Assembly (NCBI GenBank): GCA_945861405.1
Contig: CAMAUL010000033.1
Location: forward strand, 1 to 34,864
Direction of reading: 5' to 3'
DNA: 34,864 nt
DNA from: Candidatus Methylobacter oryzae
GTDB taxonomy: Bacteria; Pseudomonadota; Gammaproteobacteria; Methylococcales; Methylomonadaceae
The translations under genes were made by a program, and so were the position numbers. Shown in pieces: positions 15,988 to 24,348 of this stretch (its first letter is position 1; the number at the start of each line of letters is the position of its first letter). The notes under the pieces were generated by a model. The model worked only from the letters and a program-made list of their open reading frames with translations. It was not told the DNA's origin and ran no database searches.

Positions 15988-18900
15988 ATGACCAAACAAG
16001 TTACTATCGACGGCGGCGAAGCGGCTGCTTATGTCGCCTACCGCACCAACGAAGTCTGCGCCGTATTCCCTATCACGCCTTCTTCATCCATGGCCGAGTT
16101 TTGCGAGCAATGGACGACGGAGCATAAAACCAATCTTTGGGGCTCCATTCCGACCATTGCCGAAATGCAAAGCGAAGGCGGCGCTGCCGGTGCCTTGCAT
16201 GGCGCATTGCAAACCGGCGCATTAGCGACAACCTTCACCGCGTCCCAGGGCTTGTTGCTGATGATCCCCAATATGTACAAGATTGCCGGTGAGCTGACCT
16301 CGACCGTCATCCATGTTGCGGCGCGTTCGTTGGCGACTCAAGGTTTGTCCATTTTCGGCGACCATCAGGACGTGATGAGCGTACGGATGACCGGCTTTGC
16401 GCTGCTGGCTTCCACGAATGTGCAGGAAGCCCACGACATGGCGTTGGTCGCTCAGGCGGTTACCTTAAAAGCTCGGATTCCGTTTTTGCATTTTTTCGAC
16501 GGATTCAGGACGTCGCACGAAATCAACAAAATCACCCTGCTGGAAGACGAGCAAATCAGGGCCATGATCGACGATGAACTGGTGTTTGCGCACAGGGAAC
16601 GGGCGCTAAACCCCGACCATCCAATGATGCGCGGCACGGCGCAAAACCCGGATACTTATTTCCAGTCCCGCGAAAGCTCGAATATTTATTATGAGCGCAC
16701 CGTTGAGGTGTTCGATCTGGTGTTAAAACAGTTCGAGAAGGTCACAGGCCGCAGCTATAAAGCCTTCGAATATTTCGGTTCAGAAACCGCCGAACGCATC
16801 ATCATCATGATGGGCTCAGGCGTTGAAACAGCCGTCGCCACCGCAGAAAAACTCAATGCCAAAGGCGAGAATGTCGGCGTACTGAACGTGCGTTTATATC
16901 GTCCGTTCAGCGCTAAAAACTTCCTGGCGGCATTGCCGGAATCGGTGCGCCACATTGCGGTGTTGGACAGAACCAAAGAGCCGGGCAGCAGCGGCGAACC
17001 GCTGTATAAAGATGTGATCACCGAGCTGAGCCAAGCTTTTGCCTATGGCCTGCTTAGGATTATGCCGAAGGTGATCGGCGGCCGTTACGGCTTGTCCAGC
17101 AAGGAATTTACGCCGTCGATGGTGGCCAGGATTTACCGGGAACTGCAAGCCGACCAGCCGAAAAACGGCTTCACCATCGGCATCAACGACGATGTGACTT
17201 TTACCAGTCTCGCCGTGACCGAAAACCTGGACATAGAGCCAGACAGCGTGGTGCGGGCGGTGTTTTACGGCCTGGGTTCCGACGGCACGGTCGGCGCGAA
17301 CAAAAACAGCATCAAGATTATCGGCGACGAACCCCAGTATTTCGCCCAAGGCTATTTTGTTTACGATTCGAAAAAAGCCGGATCGCAAACCGTATCGCAT
17401 TTGCGTTTCGGCCCGGAACCGATTAAAGCGCCTTATTTGATCGAATCGGCCAACTTCGTCGCCTGCCACGATTTTAATTTTATCGAAACCACCGACATGC
17501 TGGAACGCGCCAAACAGGGCGCAACTTTTTTGCTTAACAGCCCGTTCGATGCCGAGCATATTTGGCTGCATTTGCCAGCATCCGTGCAAAAACAATTGAT
17601 CGACAAAGACATCCAGTTTTATGTGATCGACGCGGTCAAAGTCGCCCGGAAAACCGGCATGGGCAGACGCATCAACACGGTCATGCAAACCTGTTTCTTT
17701 GCCTTGTCAGGGGTTATGCCCAAAGACGAGGCGATCAAGAAAATCAAGCAATACGCGGAAAAAACCTACGCCCGTAAAGGCCCTGAAGTCGTGCAGAAAA
17801 ACTTCGAAGCTATAGACCAGTCGCTGGCGAATTTGGAAAGAGTCACGTTGCCGGAAACCGTCACCGCACTTGCCGATACCAGCGCCGGAAAATTCGCCAA
17901 AGCGTCGCGCTTTGTCCAGGAGGTGACCGCAGAAATGACAGCAGGCCGGGGCGACTGGATTCCGGTCAGCTTTCTGCCTGCCGACGGCACCTATCCGACC
18001 GGCACCACGCAATGGGAAAAACGCAATATCGCTCAGGACATCCCCATCTGGGAATCCGACCTGTGCATACAATGCGGCAACTGTTCAGCCGTTTGCCCCC
18101 ATGCCGCGATACGCGCCAAATTCTACGCAAAAGACCTGTTGGCACAAGCGCCGGAAGGCTTTAAAACCGCCAATGTCACCTCGCACGGTTTTCCCGACAC
18201 CCGCTACACGCTGCAAGTTTTCCCGGAAGATTGCACCGGATGCAGCTTGTGCGTAAAAGCCTGTCCGGTTGTGTCGGAAAAAGATGCCAGCATCAAAGCC
18301 ATCAATATGACCCCCAAGGCCGAGTATTTTGAAGTCGAGAAAACCGCCGTGGCCTTCTTTGAAACCTTGCCTTACAACAACCGCGCCCGTGTCGATTTTT
18401 CCAATGTGCGCGGGGTGCAATTTTTGCAACCGTTGTTCGAGTTCTCCAGCGCTTGCGCAGGCTGCGGCGAAACCCCGTATTTGAAGATGATCAGCCAGCT
18501 GTTCGGCGACCGCATCCTGGCCGCCAATGCCACCGGCTGCTCGTCCATTTACGGAGGCAATCTGCCGACCACGCCCTGGTCGCAAAATTCCGAAGGCAAA
18601 GGCCCTGCGTGGTCTAATTCCTTATTCGAAGACAACGCCGAATTCGGCTACGGCTACCGGCTGACTACCGACCAGCATGTCGCGATGGCGCATCGGCTGA
18701 TAACCGAATTGAAAGATCAGTTGGATGCAACGCTGGTTGACGACATACTCGCCGCGCCGCAAAGCCTGGAAAGCGACATCCGCAAACAACGCTATAGGGT
18801 TGCGCAATTGCGCGAAAAGTTGGAAAAACTGGGCAATCACAAAGCCAAGGAATTGCTGTCGATAGTCGATCATTTCGTGCGCCGCAGCATCTGGATTATC

Positions 18901-19569
18901 GGCGGCGACGGCTGGGCCTACGACATAGGCTACGGCGGTATCGACCAAGTGCTGGCCAGCGGCTCGGATGTCAATATCCTGGTCATGGATACCGAAGTCT
19001 ATTCCAACACCGGCGGACAGGCGTCCAAGTCCACGCCGATAGGTGCGGTCGCTAAATTCGCCTCGGGCGGCAAGGTCACGCCGAAAAAAGACTTGGCGCT
19101 GCAAGCCATCGCTTATGGCAATGTTTACGTCGCCAGAATTGCGCTGGGTGCAAGCCCGCAGCAGTCTCTGCAAGCCTTCCGCGAAGCCGAAGCCTACAAC
19201 GGCCCGTCCTTGATTATCGCATACAGCCCCTGCATTGCGCACGGCATCAATCTGGAAAACGGCCTGGAGCAACAGGAAATGGCTGTAAAGTCAGGTTACT
19301 GGCCGTTGTACCGCTACAACCCGACCCTGCGCGGCGAAGGCAAAAATCCGTTTGTGCTGGATTCATTGCGCCCGACTATTGCGTTGAGGGATTATGCTTA
19401 CAACGAAACCCGTTACAGCAGCTTAAGGCGCACCAACCTGGAACAAGCCGACAAGCTGATGGATTTTGCGCAGAAAGTGGTTGACCAGAAATGGGCGTTG
19501 TATGAGGAAATGGCAACGCGTGATGAGCATGAGTTTATGCCGGATACGCGGATAGCTAGGAAGATATAA
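15988..19569 (+). CDS. nifJ: Pyruvate:ferredoxin (flavodoxin) oxidoreductase
   Basis: This enzyme oxidises pyruvate with CoA to acetyl-CoA and CO2 and reduces ferredoxin or flavodoxin, using thiamine diphosphate and three [4Fe-4S] clusters. At 1193 residues it is the full-length single-chain form. Two ferredoxin-type clusters are bound by C693/C696/C699/C703 and C749/C752/C755/C759. The proximal cluster ligands are probably C823, C826, C851 and C1082. The TPP motif runs from GDGWAYDIGYGG (about 973) to NTGGQ. It is 159 bases downstream of the GltD-like gene. The fold is oxygen-sensitive in most organisms, so use under low oxygen or for nitrogenase electron supply is plausible; no nif gene is in view. 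Confidence 0.97.
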   Translation: MTKQVTIDGGEAAAYVAYRTNEVCAVFPITPSSSMAEFCEQWTTEHKTNLWGSIPTIAEMQSEGGAAGALHGALQTGALATTFTASQGLLLMIPNMYKIAGELTSTVIHVAARSLATQGLSIFGDHQDVMSVRMTGFALLASTNVQEAHDMALVAQAVTLKARIPFLHFFDGFRTSHEINKITLLEDEQIRAMIDDELVFAHRERALNPDHPMMRGTAQNPDTYFQSRESSNIYYERTVEVFDLVLKQFEKVTGRSYKAFEYFGSETAERIIIMMGSGVETAVATAEKLNAKGENVGVLNVRLYRPFSAKNFLAALPESVRHIAVLDRTKEPGSSGEPLYKDVITELSQAFAYGLLRIMPKVIGGRYGLSSKEFTPSMVARIYRELQADQPKNGFTIGINDDVTFTSLAVTENLDIEPDSVVRAVFYGLGSDGTVGANKNSIKIIGDEPQYFAQGYFVYDSKKAGSQTVSHLRFGPEPIKAPYLIESANFVACHDFNFIETTDMLERAKQGATFLLNSPFDAEHIWLHLPASVQKQLIDKDIQFYVIDAVKVARKTGMGRRINTVMQTCFFALSGVMPKDEAIKKIKQYAEKTYARKGPEVVQKNFEAIDQSLANLERVTLPETVTALADTSAGKFAKASRFVQEVTAEMTAGRGDWIPVSFLPADGTYPTGTTQWEKRNIAQDIPIWESDLCIQCGNCSAVCPHAAIRAKFYAKDLLAQAPEGFKTANVTSHGFPDTRYTLQVFPEDCTGCSLCVKACPVVSEKDASIKAINMTPKAEYFEVEKTAVAFFETLPYNNRARVDFSNVRGVQFLQPLFEFSSACAGCGETPYLKMISQLFGDRILAANATGCSSIYGGNLPTTPWSQNSEGKGPAWSNSLFEDNAEFGYGYRLTTDQHVAMAHRLITELKDQLDATLVDDILAAPQSLESDIRKQRYRVAQLREKLEKLGNHKAKELLSIVDHFVRRSIWIIGGDGWAYDIGYGGIDQVLASGSDVNILVMDTEVYSNTGGQASKSTPIGAVAKFASGGKVTPKKDLALQAIAYGNVYVARIALGASPQQSLQAFREAEAYNGPSLIIAYSPCIAHGINLENGLEQQEMAVKSGYWPLYRYNPTLRGEGKNPFVLDSLRPTIALRDYAYNETRYSSLRRTNLEQADKLMDFAQKVVDQKWALYEEMATRDEHEFMPDTRIARKI

Positions 19570-19585
19570 GTGTGAAGAGGGGTAG

Positions 19586-19613
19586 GATGGGTAGAGCGGT
19601 AGCGAAACCCATC
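19586..19613. repeat. Short inverted repeat GATGGGT ... ACCCATC
   Basis: Perfect 7-bp arms with a 14-base loop, preceded by TAG, 16 bases after the nifJ stop. It resembles the element at 20517 in layout. Confidence 0.5.
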
Positions 19614-19661
19614 AAAATACAACCAACCACAAAATAACAATGACTGATTATCTATCGTCGC

Positions 19662-19690
19662 TGCCGAATTAATGGCGGCACCTATTTTTT
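19662..19690 (+). terminator. Possible weak terminator after nifJ
   Basis: TGCCG (19662-19666) pairs with CGGCA (19676-19680), followed by CCTATTTTTT. The stem is only five pairs, so efficiency is doubtful. Confidence 0.3.
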
Positions 19691-19738
19691 CACGGTTAAC
19701 TTGGTAGATCGTAACCGATCATTGTTGACAGAACATTG

Positions 19739-19786
19739 TCTCGTTCCCACGCGCCGCGTGGGAATGCAGTCACGGCGCGCTGCGCC
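19739..19786 (+). repeat. Left REP doublet flanking the RAYT
   Basis: Two hairpins: TTCCCACGCG-C-CGCGTGGGAA (19744-19764) and GGCGC-GCT-GCGCC (19774-19786). The 48-bp unit is repeated in inverted orientation at 20348-20395 with only two mismatches. Confidence 0.9.
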
Positions 19787-19802
19787 ATGAGGATCAAACA
19801 CT

Positions 19803-20342
19803 ATGGGCCGTAGCCGCTACCGAATCTGCGATGAAAAAGTGCCGCATTTTTTAACCTGCACCGTGTTGAATTGGATACCGCTATTCACCCGTCCGCAAAC
19901 CGCAGGCATAATCCTTGACGCACTGCGTTATAGACAAAAAGAAAACGGCTGGAAAATATACGGCTACGTCATCCTGGAAAATCACCTTCACATGATTGTA
20001 CAAGCAGAGAATCTGGCAATCGAATTGCCTCACTTCAAGTCTTACACGGCGCGCCAACTGATCGATCACCTGAAGGAATGCCGCGCCGAGCGGTTGTTGC
20101 AGCAGTTGGCGTTTTTCCGCAAAGACCATAAACGGCAGGATCGGGATTATCAGTGCTGGGAAGAGGGATCGCATCCGCAGCTTATTGAAAACGGGCAGGT
20201 GCTTCGGCAAAAGCTGGAGTATATCCATCAAAATCCGGTGAAACGGGGATATGTGGATGATTCTACGCATTGGCGGTATTCCAGCGCCAGGGATTATGCG
20301 GGGCTTGAGGGGTTGGTTCCTGTTTTTAAGGAATGGCTGTGA
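19803..20342 (+). CDS. REP-associated tyrosine transposase (RAYT, Y1/HUH family)
   Basis: RAYTs are single-copy IS200-like HUH nucleases that bind and cut REP hairpins and are thought to spread or maintain them. The 179-residue protein opens with GRSRYRICDEKVPHFLTCTV, has the metal-binding HLH triad (H61, H63) in LENHLHMIV, and a probable catalytic tyrosine at Y140 in EYIHQNPVKRGY. Length and motifs look intact. It sits exactly between two mirror-image REP doublets, the usual signature of an active or recently active RAYT. AGGA lies before the ATG. The tyrosine is assigned by pattern only. Confidence 0.92.
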   Translation: MGRSRYRICDEKVPHFLTCTVLNWIPLFTRPQTAGIILDALRYRQKENGWKIYGYVILENHLHMIVQAENLAIELPHFKSYTARQLIDHLKECRAERLLQQLAFFRKDHKRQDRDYQCWEEGSHPQLIENGQVLRQKLEYIHQNPVKRGYVDDSTHWRYSSARDYAGLEGLVPVFKEWL

Positions 20343-20347
20343 TTCGC

Positions 20348-20395
20348 GGCGCAGCGCGCCTGGACTGCATTCCCACGCGGCGCGTGGGAACGAGA
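20348..20395 (-). repeat. Right REP doublet flanking the RAYT
   Basis: GGCGC-AGC-GCGCC (20348-20360) and TTCCCACGCG-G-CGCGTGGGAA (20370-20390), the reverse complement of the left doublet apart from two positions. Confidence 0.9.
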
Positions 20396-20416
20396 GCAGT
20401 TAAGCCTTCGGCATTC

Positions 20417-20460
20417 GGAGTGCAGGCTTCGCCTGCTAACGCAAGCAGGGCTTGCACTCC
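20417..20460. repeat. Double hairpin within outer inverted repeat
   Basis: Outer arms GGAGTGCA and TGCACTCC enclose two smaller hairpins, GCAGGC-TTC-GCCTGC (20422-20436) and GCAAGC-AGG-GCTTGC (20441-20455). The inner and outer pairings share bases and so compete. Confidence 0.7.
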
Positions 20461-20516
20461 AGCGATCACTATTTCTCATGTGAACTAAAAGAATCGCTTA
20501 ATTTAATACGCTGTAG

Positions 20517-20542
20517 GGTGGATTCGCCGCAGGCAATCCACC
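20517..20542. repeat. Short inverted repeat GGTGGATT ... AATCCACC
   Basis: Perfect 8-bp arms around TCGCCGCAGG-type loop sequence, preceded by GTAG. It has the same layout as the repeat at 19586. Confidence 0.6.
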
Positions 20543-20580
20543 ACAACTACGCTAGATCGACATCATCGTTGTCTCAGATT

Positions 20581-20651
20581 GACGGTTTGCTCGGCAACTG
20601 CTCCTGCGTTGCTCTACCTCCTGCATCCATGCATCGTATCGCGAAACCGTC
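20581..20651 (-). repeat. 45-bp nested core repeat, copy B, with inverted arms
   Basis: The core at 20588-20632, read on the minus strand, begins GCATGGATGCAGGAGGTAGA and ends TTGCCGAGCA. The arms GACGGTTT (20581-20588) and AAACCGTC (20644-20651) are perfectly complementary and unlike those of copies A and C. Confidence 0.75.
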
Positions 20652-21200
20652 CTACAGCGGCAGTTGATCTTTTGATGACTCCGATGATGGTTTTGGTTTG
20701 TCAGACTTGGACGAGTCATCAATGCCATCGTAGCCAAACAGGCCGGTGATCATTTCCCACAGGGTTTTTTCAAGATCGCGCTTGGGTACGTCTACCGTGG
20801 TTTCTTCCGATGTTTTAATGACCGGAACTTCGCTGGGTTTGAAGTCGCCTTGTACGCCGATCAGCTGATCGTTTTCAAAGTAGAGTGAAATTCTTTTTTG
20901 CAGCCGGTCGCCGCCTTCAACTTGCGCCGAATAAAGGTAGTCCCAGCGTTTCTGATGAAAAAAATCAACCAGCATCGGCGAACCCATGATGTACAGCACT
21001 TGGCGTTTGTTCATGCTGGGTCTGAGTTGGTCGATCATGGGCTGGTCGACGATATTGCCTTGCTGGACATCAACTGTATAGACGCCGGGCAGGTTGGTCA
21101 GAATGGTGGTGCACGAGGCGAGTGTCAGGCTTGCCGCAACTGCAAGGATGCAGCAGGAGCGGTTATTGAATAGGTTTAAAGCGAAAAGCGGCTTTCTCAT
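20652..21200 (-). CDS. bamE: Outer-membrane assembly lipoprotein BamE (SmpA/OmlA)
   Basis: BamE is a small lipoprotein of the BAM complex that inserts beta-barrel proteins into the outer membrane. The 182-residue precursor has a type II signal peptide with lipobox LASC and lipidated C30. The BamE core is clear: [41 protein letters not shown] and [12 protein letters not shown] hydrophilic C-terminal tail (about residues 125-182, rich in Ser, Asp and Lys) is longer than in Escherichia coli. It is divergent from fur with 137 bp between the starts, a common gammaproteobacterial arrangement. Confidence 0.94.
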   Translation of the reverse strand: MRKPLFALNLFNNRSCCILAVAASLTLASCTTILTNLPGVYTVDVQQGNIVDQPMIDQLRPSMNKRQVLYIMGSPMLVDFFHQKRWDYLYSAQVEGGDRLQKRISLYFENDQLIGVQGDFKPSEVPVIKTSEETTVDVPKRDLEKTLWEMITGLFGYDGIDDSSKSDKPKPSSESSKDQLPL

Positions 21201-21293
21201 TGGAGGCTGCGGATGTGTTGAAAATATAAAATCATACAGGATGTTAAAGCATTATCCTATAAAACTGTCATGCGCGGTCTGCAAAAAAAAGGC

Positions 21294-21299
21294 TACAAT
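21294..21299 (+). promoter_or_regulatory. Possible -10 element for fur
   Basis: TACAAT, five of six consensus bases, 39 bases before the fur ATG. No well-spaced -35 hexamer is evident, and no clear Fur box was seen. Confidence 0.3.
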
Positions 21300-21337
21300 G
21301 GGCGCAGTTTTGTATTAAAGCGCACAAGCGGAGATTA

Positions 21338-21754
21338 ATGTTGGAAACCCATGATTTAAGGAATGCAGGCCTGAAGGTGACTTTGCCGAGGGTCAAGATT
21401 TTGCAAATTTTAGAAAAGCAGGTTGATCGCCATTTAACCGCTGAACAAATTTATAAGATCCTGCTGAGTGAAGAGGAAGAAATCGGCTTGGCTACGGTTT
21501 ATCGCGTGTTAACCCAGTTTGAGGCGGCCGGATTGGTGACTCGGCATCACTTTGAAGGCGGCAACTCTGTCTTTGAACTGGATAAAGGCACTCATCACGA
21601 TCACATACTCTGCATGAACTGCGGCAAGGTCGATGAATTTACCGATGAGGTTATTGAGGCCCGGCAAAAAGAAATTGCAGCAAAACTGGGTTATGAATTA
21701 ACCGATCACGGCCTTTATTTATACGGTTTTTGCTCTCAGTGCAGGAAATCCTGA
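21338..21754 (+). CDS. fur: Ferric uptake regulator Fur
   Basis: Fur is the Fe(II)-dependent repressor of iron uptake genes and acts as a dimer on DNA. The 138-residue protein has the winged-helix domain (LTAEQIYKILL, LATVYRVLTQFEAAGLV), then the metal and dimer domain with HHDH (86-89) and C92-x2-C95 in LCMNCGKVDEF. A second C132-x2-C135 pair in CSQCRKS lies at the C-terminus. GCGGAG precedes the ATG. It is divergent from bamE and 26 bases upstream of lolC. Its presence in the same window as the suf operon is coherent for iron homeostasis, but no Fur box was identified at suf. Confidence 0.96.
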   Translation: MLETHDLRNAGLKVTLPRVKILQILEKQVDRHLTAEQIYKILLSEEEEIGLATVYRVLTQFEAAGLVTRHHFEGGNSVFELDKGTHHDHILCMNCGKVDEFTDEVIEARQKEIAAKLGYELTDHGLYLYGFCSQCRKS

Positions 21755-21780
21755 TTTTTTTATTTTAGATTGTAGACTTC

Positions 21781-23028
21781 ATGTTTAAACCTCTCATTTT
21801 TTATATCGGCTTGCGTTATACGCGAGCCAAGCGTCGAACTCAGTTCATTTCTTTTATTACCTTAACGTCCGTTTTAGGCATAGCCTTGGGTGTTACGGCG
21901 TTGATTGCGGTGTTGTCGGTGATGAACGGCTTTGAGGCCGAATTGCGCGAACGGATACTCGGTATGACCTCGCATGCGACCGCCACCGGTCGATACGGCC
22001 AGTTGGATAACTGGCAGGATCTGGAGCAGAAATTAAAAAACTATCCGCATGTGGAAGGCACCGCGCCGTTCATTAACGGGCAGGTGATGATTAACGCCGA
22101 CCGGCGCGTTAGCGGCACCATGCTGACCGGGATTTTGCCGGAATACGAATCCAGGGTGTCGGAAGTCGCCGATAAGATGAAGGAGGGCAAACTGTCCGAT
22201 CTGGTTCCAGGCGAGTACGGTATTGTTTTGGGTGTGGAGCTGGCCAATTATCTGGGCGTACTTACCGGCGACAAAATCACCGTGATCAGCCCGCAGATCA
22301 ACTCGACACCGGCAGGTATTGTGCCGCGCATGCGTCGATTTACCGTGGTCGGCATTTTCAAGGTCGGCATGTACGAATACGATCGCAATATGGCGATGAT
22401 TCATCTTGATGATGCGGCCAAGTTGTTCCGTTTGGAAAGCGCTGTTTCAGGCCTTAGAATCAAGCTGGACGATTTGTTTAACGCGCCGAAAATAACCCAC
22501 GACCTTGGCAAGGCGCTGTATGGCGAATATCAGGTCAGCGACTGGACGCTGGCGCACAGCAATTTCTTCCGGGCGATACAGACCGAAAAGCGGGTGATGT
22601 TTATTATCCTGCTGTTGATCGTGGCGGTGGCGGCTTTCAATATTGTTTCGACCTTGGTGATGGTGGTCACCGACAAGCGCGGCGACATCGCCATTTTAAA
22701 AACCCAGGGGCTCACATCAAGGTCGGTAATGGGTATTTTTATGGTGTTGGGCGCGGTCATCGGCGTCGTCGGCACGGTACTCGGAACCGTCGGCGGGGTG
22801 TTGCTGGCATTGAATGTTGAAACCATTGTTCCGGCCATTGAAAAACTGTTTCACGTTCAGTTTATGGCGGCGGATGTGTATTACATCAGCGAGCTGCCGT
22901 CCAAATTGGTCTGGTCGGACGTTTACGCGATAGCGGGCATGGCCTTTTTACTGTCATTATTGGCAACTATTTATCCTGCATGGCAGGCAGCCAAAGTCAA
23001 TCCAGCGGAAGTTTTAAGATATGAATAA
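21781..23028 (+). CDS. lolC: Lipoprotein-releasing ABC transporter permease LolC/LolE
   Basis: This is the inner-membrane permease of the Lol system, which extracts outer-membrane lipoproteins and hands them to LolA. The 415-residue protein has an N-terminal helix (about 25-50), a large periplasmic domain (about 50-270) and three C-terminal helices (about 275-300, 320-350, 380-400). Family signatures are ALIAVLSVMNGFEAELRERI and YPAWQAAKVNPAEVLRYE at the end. Only one permease gene is present beside lolD, so it may work as a LolF-type homodimer, or a partner may lie elsewhere. It overlaps lolD by eight bases. Confidence 0.94.
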   Translation: MFKPLIFYIGLRYTRAKRRTQFISFITLTSVLGIALGVTALIAVLSVMNGFEAELRERILGMTSHATATGRYGQLDNWQDLEQKLKNYPHVEGTAPFINGQVMINADRRVSGTMLTGILPEYESRVSEVADKMKEGKLSDLVPGEYGIVLGVELANYLGVLTGDKITVISPQINSTPAGIVPRMRRFTVVGIFKVGMYEYDRNMAMIHLDDAAKLFRLESAVSGLRIKLDDLFNAPKITHDLGKALYGEYQVSDWTLAHSNFFRAIQTEKRVMFIILLLIVAVAAFNIVSTLVMVVTDKRGDIAILKTQGLTSRSVMGIFMVLGAVIGVVGTVLGTVGGVLLALNVETIVPAIEKLFHVQFMAADVYYISELPSKLVWSDVYAIAGMAFLLSLLATIYPAWQAAKVNPAEVLRYE

Positions 23029-23701
23029 TACCAGCATACTGCAATGCCAGCAGTTGACCATGCGCTACGACCAAGGCGGGCTGGATGTCGAAGTTTTAAA
23101 AGGGGTCGATTTAAGCATCGGCGTCGGCGAGCGCGTCGCGATTATGGGCGCATCGGGTTCCGGCAAAAGCACCTTGCTGCATCTGTTGGGCGGGCTGGAA
23201 AAACCCAGCGGTGGCAAGGTGGTTTTGGACGGCGTTAACTTGAATGAAGTCGGCTCCGGTCAACTGGCCAAATTAAGGAATAAGTCTTTGGGTTTCATTT
23301 ACCAGTCGCATCATTTGTTGGGCGAATTTACCGTGCTGGAAAACGTGGCGATGCCGTTGTTGATTGGCGGACACCCGGTAAAAGAGGCGAGTATCCGTGC
23401 GACTGAGCTATTAAGGCGGGTAGGGCTGGGGCATCGGATTGAGCACAAGCCCGGTGAATTGTCCGGCGGGGAAAGGCAACGCGCCGCAGTCGCCAGGGCG
23501 TTGATCAATAAACCCGGTGTGGTTCTGGCCGATGAGCCGACCGGAAACCTGGACAGCAAAACTGCCGATCAGGTTTACCAGTTGATGCTGGAATTAAATC
23601 AGGAGCTGAATGTCAGTTTTCTGGTGGTGACCCATGACCATGAGCTGGCCGCAAGAATGGGTAAGGTTCTGCACATGGAAGATGGGGTTATATTAGGTTA
23701 A
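23021..23701 (+). CDS. lolD: Lipoprotein-releasing ABC transporter ATPase LolD
   Basis: LolD is the cytoplasmic ATPase that powers lipoprotein release. The 226-residue protein has Walker A GASGSGKS (43-50), signature LSGGERQR (147-154), Walker B VVLADE (167-172) and the switch histidine in VVTHDH. The start is inside the end of lolC (ATGAATAA), giving coupled translation. Its stop codon lies within a hairpin shared with the convergent DUF2062 gene. Confidence 0.96.
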   Translation: MNNTSILQCQQLTMRYDQGGLDVEVLKGVDLSIGVGERVAIMGASGSGKSTLLHLLGGLEKPSGGKVVLDGVNLNEVGSGQLAKLRNKSLGFIYQSHHLLGEFTVLENVAMPLLIGGHPVKEASIRATELLRRVGLGHRIEHKPGELSGGERQRAAVARALINKPGVVLADEPTGNLDSKTADQVYQLMLELNQELNVSFLVVTHDHELAARMGKVLHMEDGVILG

Positions 23702-23737
23702 AGGTACAAGGTACAAGTGTTGCAAACCCTTTAACCT
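23695..23737. terminator. Bidirectional terminator-like hairpin between lolD and DUF2062 gene
   Basis: AGGTTAAAGG (23695-23704) pairs perfectly with CCTTTAACCT (23728-23737). The stops of both convergent genes (23701 and 23731) fall in the stem. The right arm is part of a tandem run of TTAACCT units. Confidence 0.6.
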
Positions 23738-24270
23738 TTAACCTTTAACCTGCTCTCCTTTCTCTCCGCCCATTTTTTGTTCACATGGTATTGCCAATAA
23801 TACTGGATGCCGAAATAACCGGCGGCGGACGAGATTATCCCCATAATCAAGCAGCCGACCAGAAAAGGCTGCCAGACATCGCCAAGACTGGAGAAGATGT
23901 TGCTGATTGAAAATTCGGATTCTTCGGCATTGGTCGGTTGATTCAGGAACGACAGTCCGACTTCATAAGCAAAATAATACAGCGGCGGCATGGTGATCGG
24001 GTTGGTTATCCAGACCAGCGCTACCGAAATCGGTATGTTAGCCCGGTAGTAAATGGCGCCCATCGCGGCAAAAGCCATTTGCGTTGGAGTCGGAATCCAG
24101 GCGCAAAAAAGACCTACCGCAAAAGCCATCGCAATTGAGCGTCGGTTCAAATGCCAGAGATTCGGCTCGTGCAGCTTATCGCCAAGAAATTGCAGGCTCT
24201 TGTGCCGTTTGATCACTTCAGGATCGGGGATGAACTTGTCGAGCAGTTTTTTTATAAGTTTCTTTGGCAT
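23731..24270 (-). CDS. DUF2062 membrane protein
   Basis: A 179-residue inner-membrane protein of the DUF2062 family, with no established function. After a basic N-terminal segment (residues 1-40) it has hydrophobic helices near 46-75, 78-110 and 132-158. The family-typical PTPTQMAFAAMGAIYYRANI and NPITMPPLYYFAYEVG stretches are present. It is convergent with lolD and divergent from comEC. This lolD-DUF2062-comEC order is seen in other gammaproteobacteria, from general recollection. Confidence 0.88.
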   Translation of the reverse strand: MPKKLIKKLLDKFIPDPEVIKRHKSLQFLGDKLHEPNLWHLNRRSIAMAFAVGLFCAWIPTPTQMAFAAMGAIYYRANIPISVALVWITNPITMPPLYYFAYEVGLSFLNQPTNAEESEFSISNIFSSLGDVWQPFLVGCLIMGIISSAAGYFGIQYYWQYHVNKKWAERKESRLKVKG

Positions 24271-24348
24271 CGTTATTTTTATTATTAAGGTTACACTTGA
24301 GTTAAGTTTATCAGGTTTTTGTTAACCTAAAAAACACCAAGGTGCTAA

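Larger units (their letters stand above)
20343..20651. other. Repeat-filled intergenic region
   Basis: 309 bp between the RAYT and bamE stops hold four different repeat types: the right REP doublet, a double hairpin at 20417-20460, a palindrome at 20517-20542 and the nested core element at 20581-20651. No coding sequence is supported. Confidence 0.75.

Noticed and set aside
16894-17688. A 264-codon open frame antisense to nifJ
   Set aside because: It mirrors the codon bias of the real gene on the other strand; nifJ has clear motifs throughout.
20343-20651. Possible CRISPR array in the repeat-rich stretch
   Set aside because: The repeats are different palindromes, not evenly spaced copies of one repeat, and no cas genes are near.
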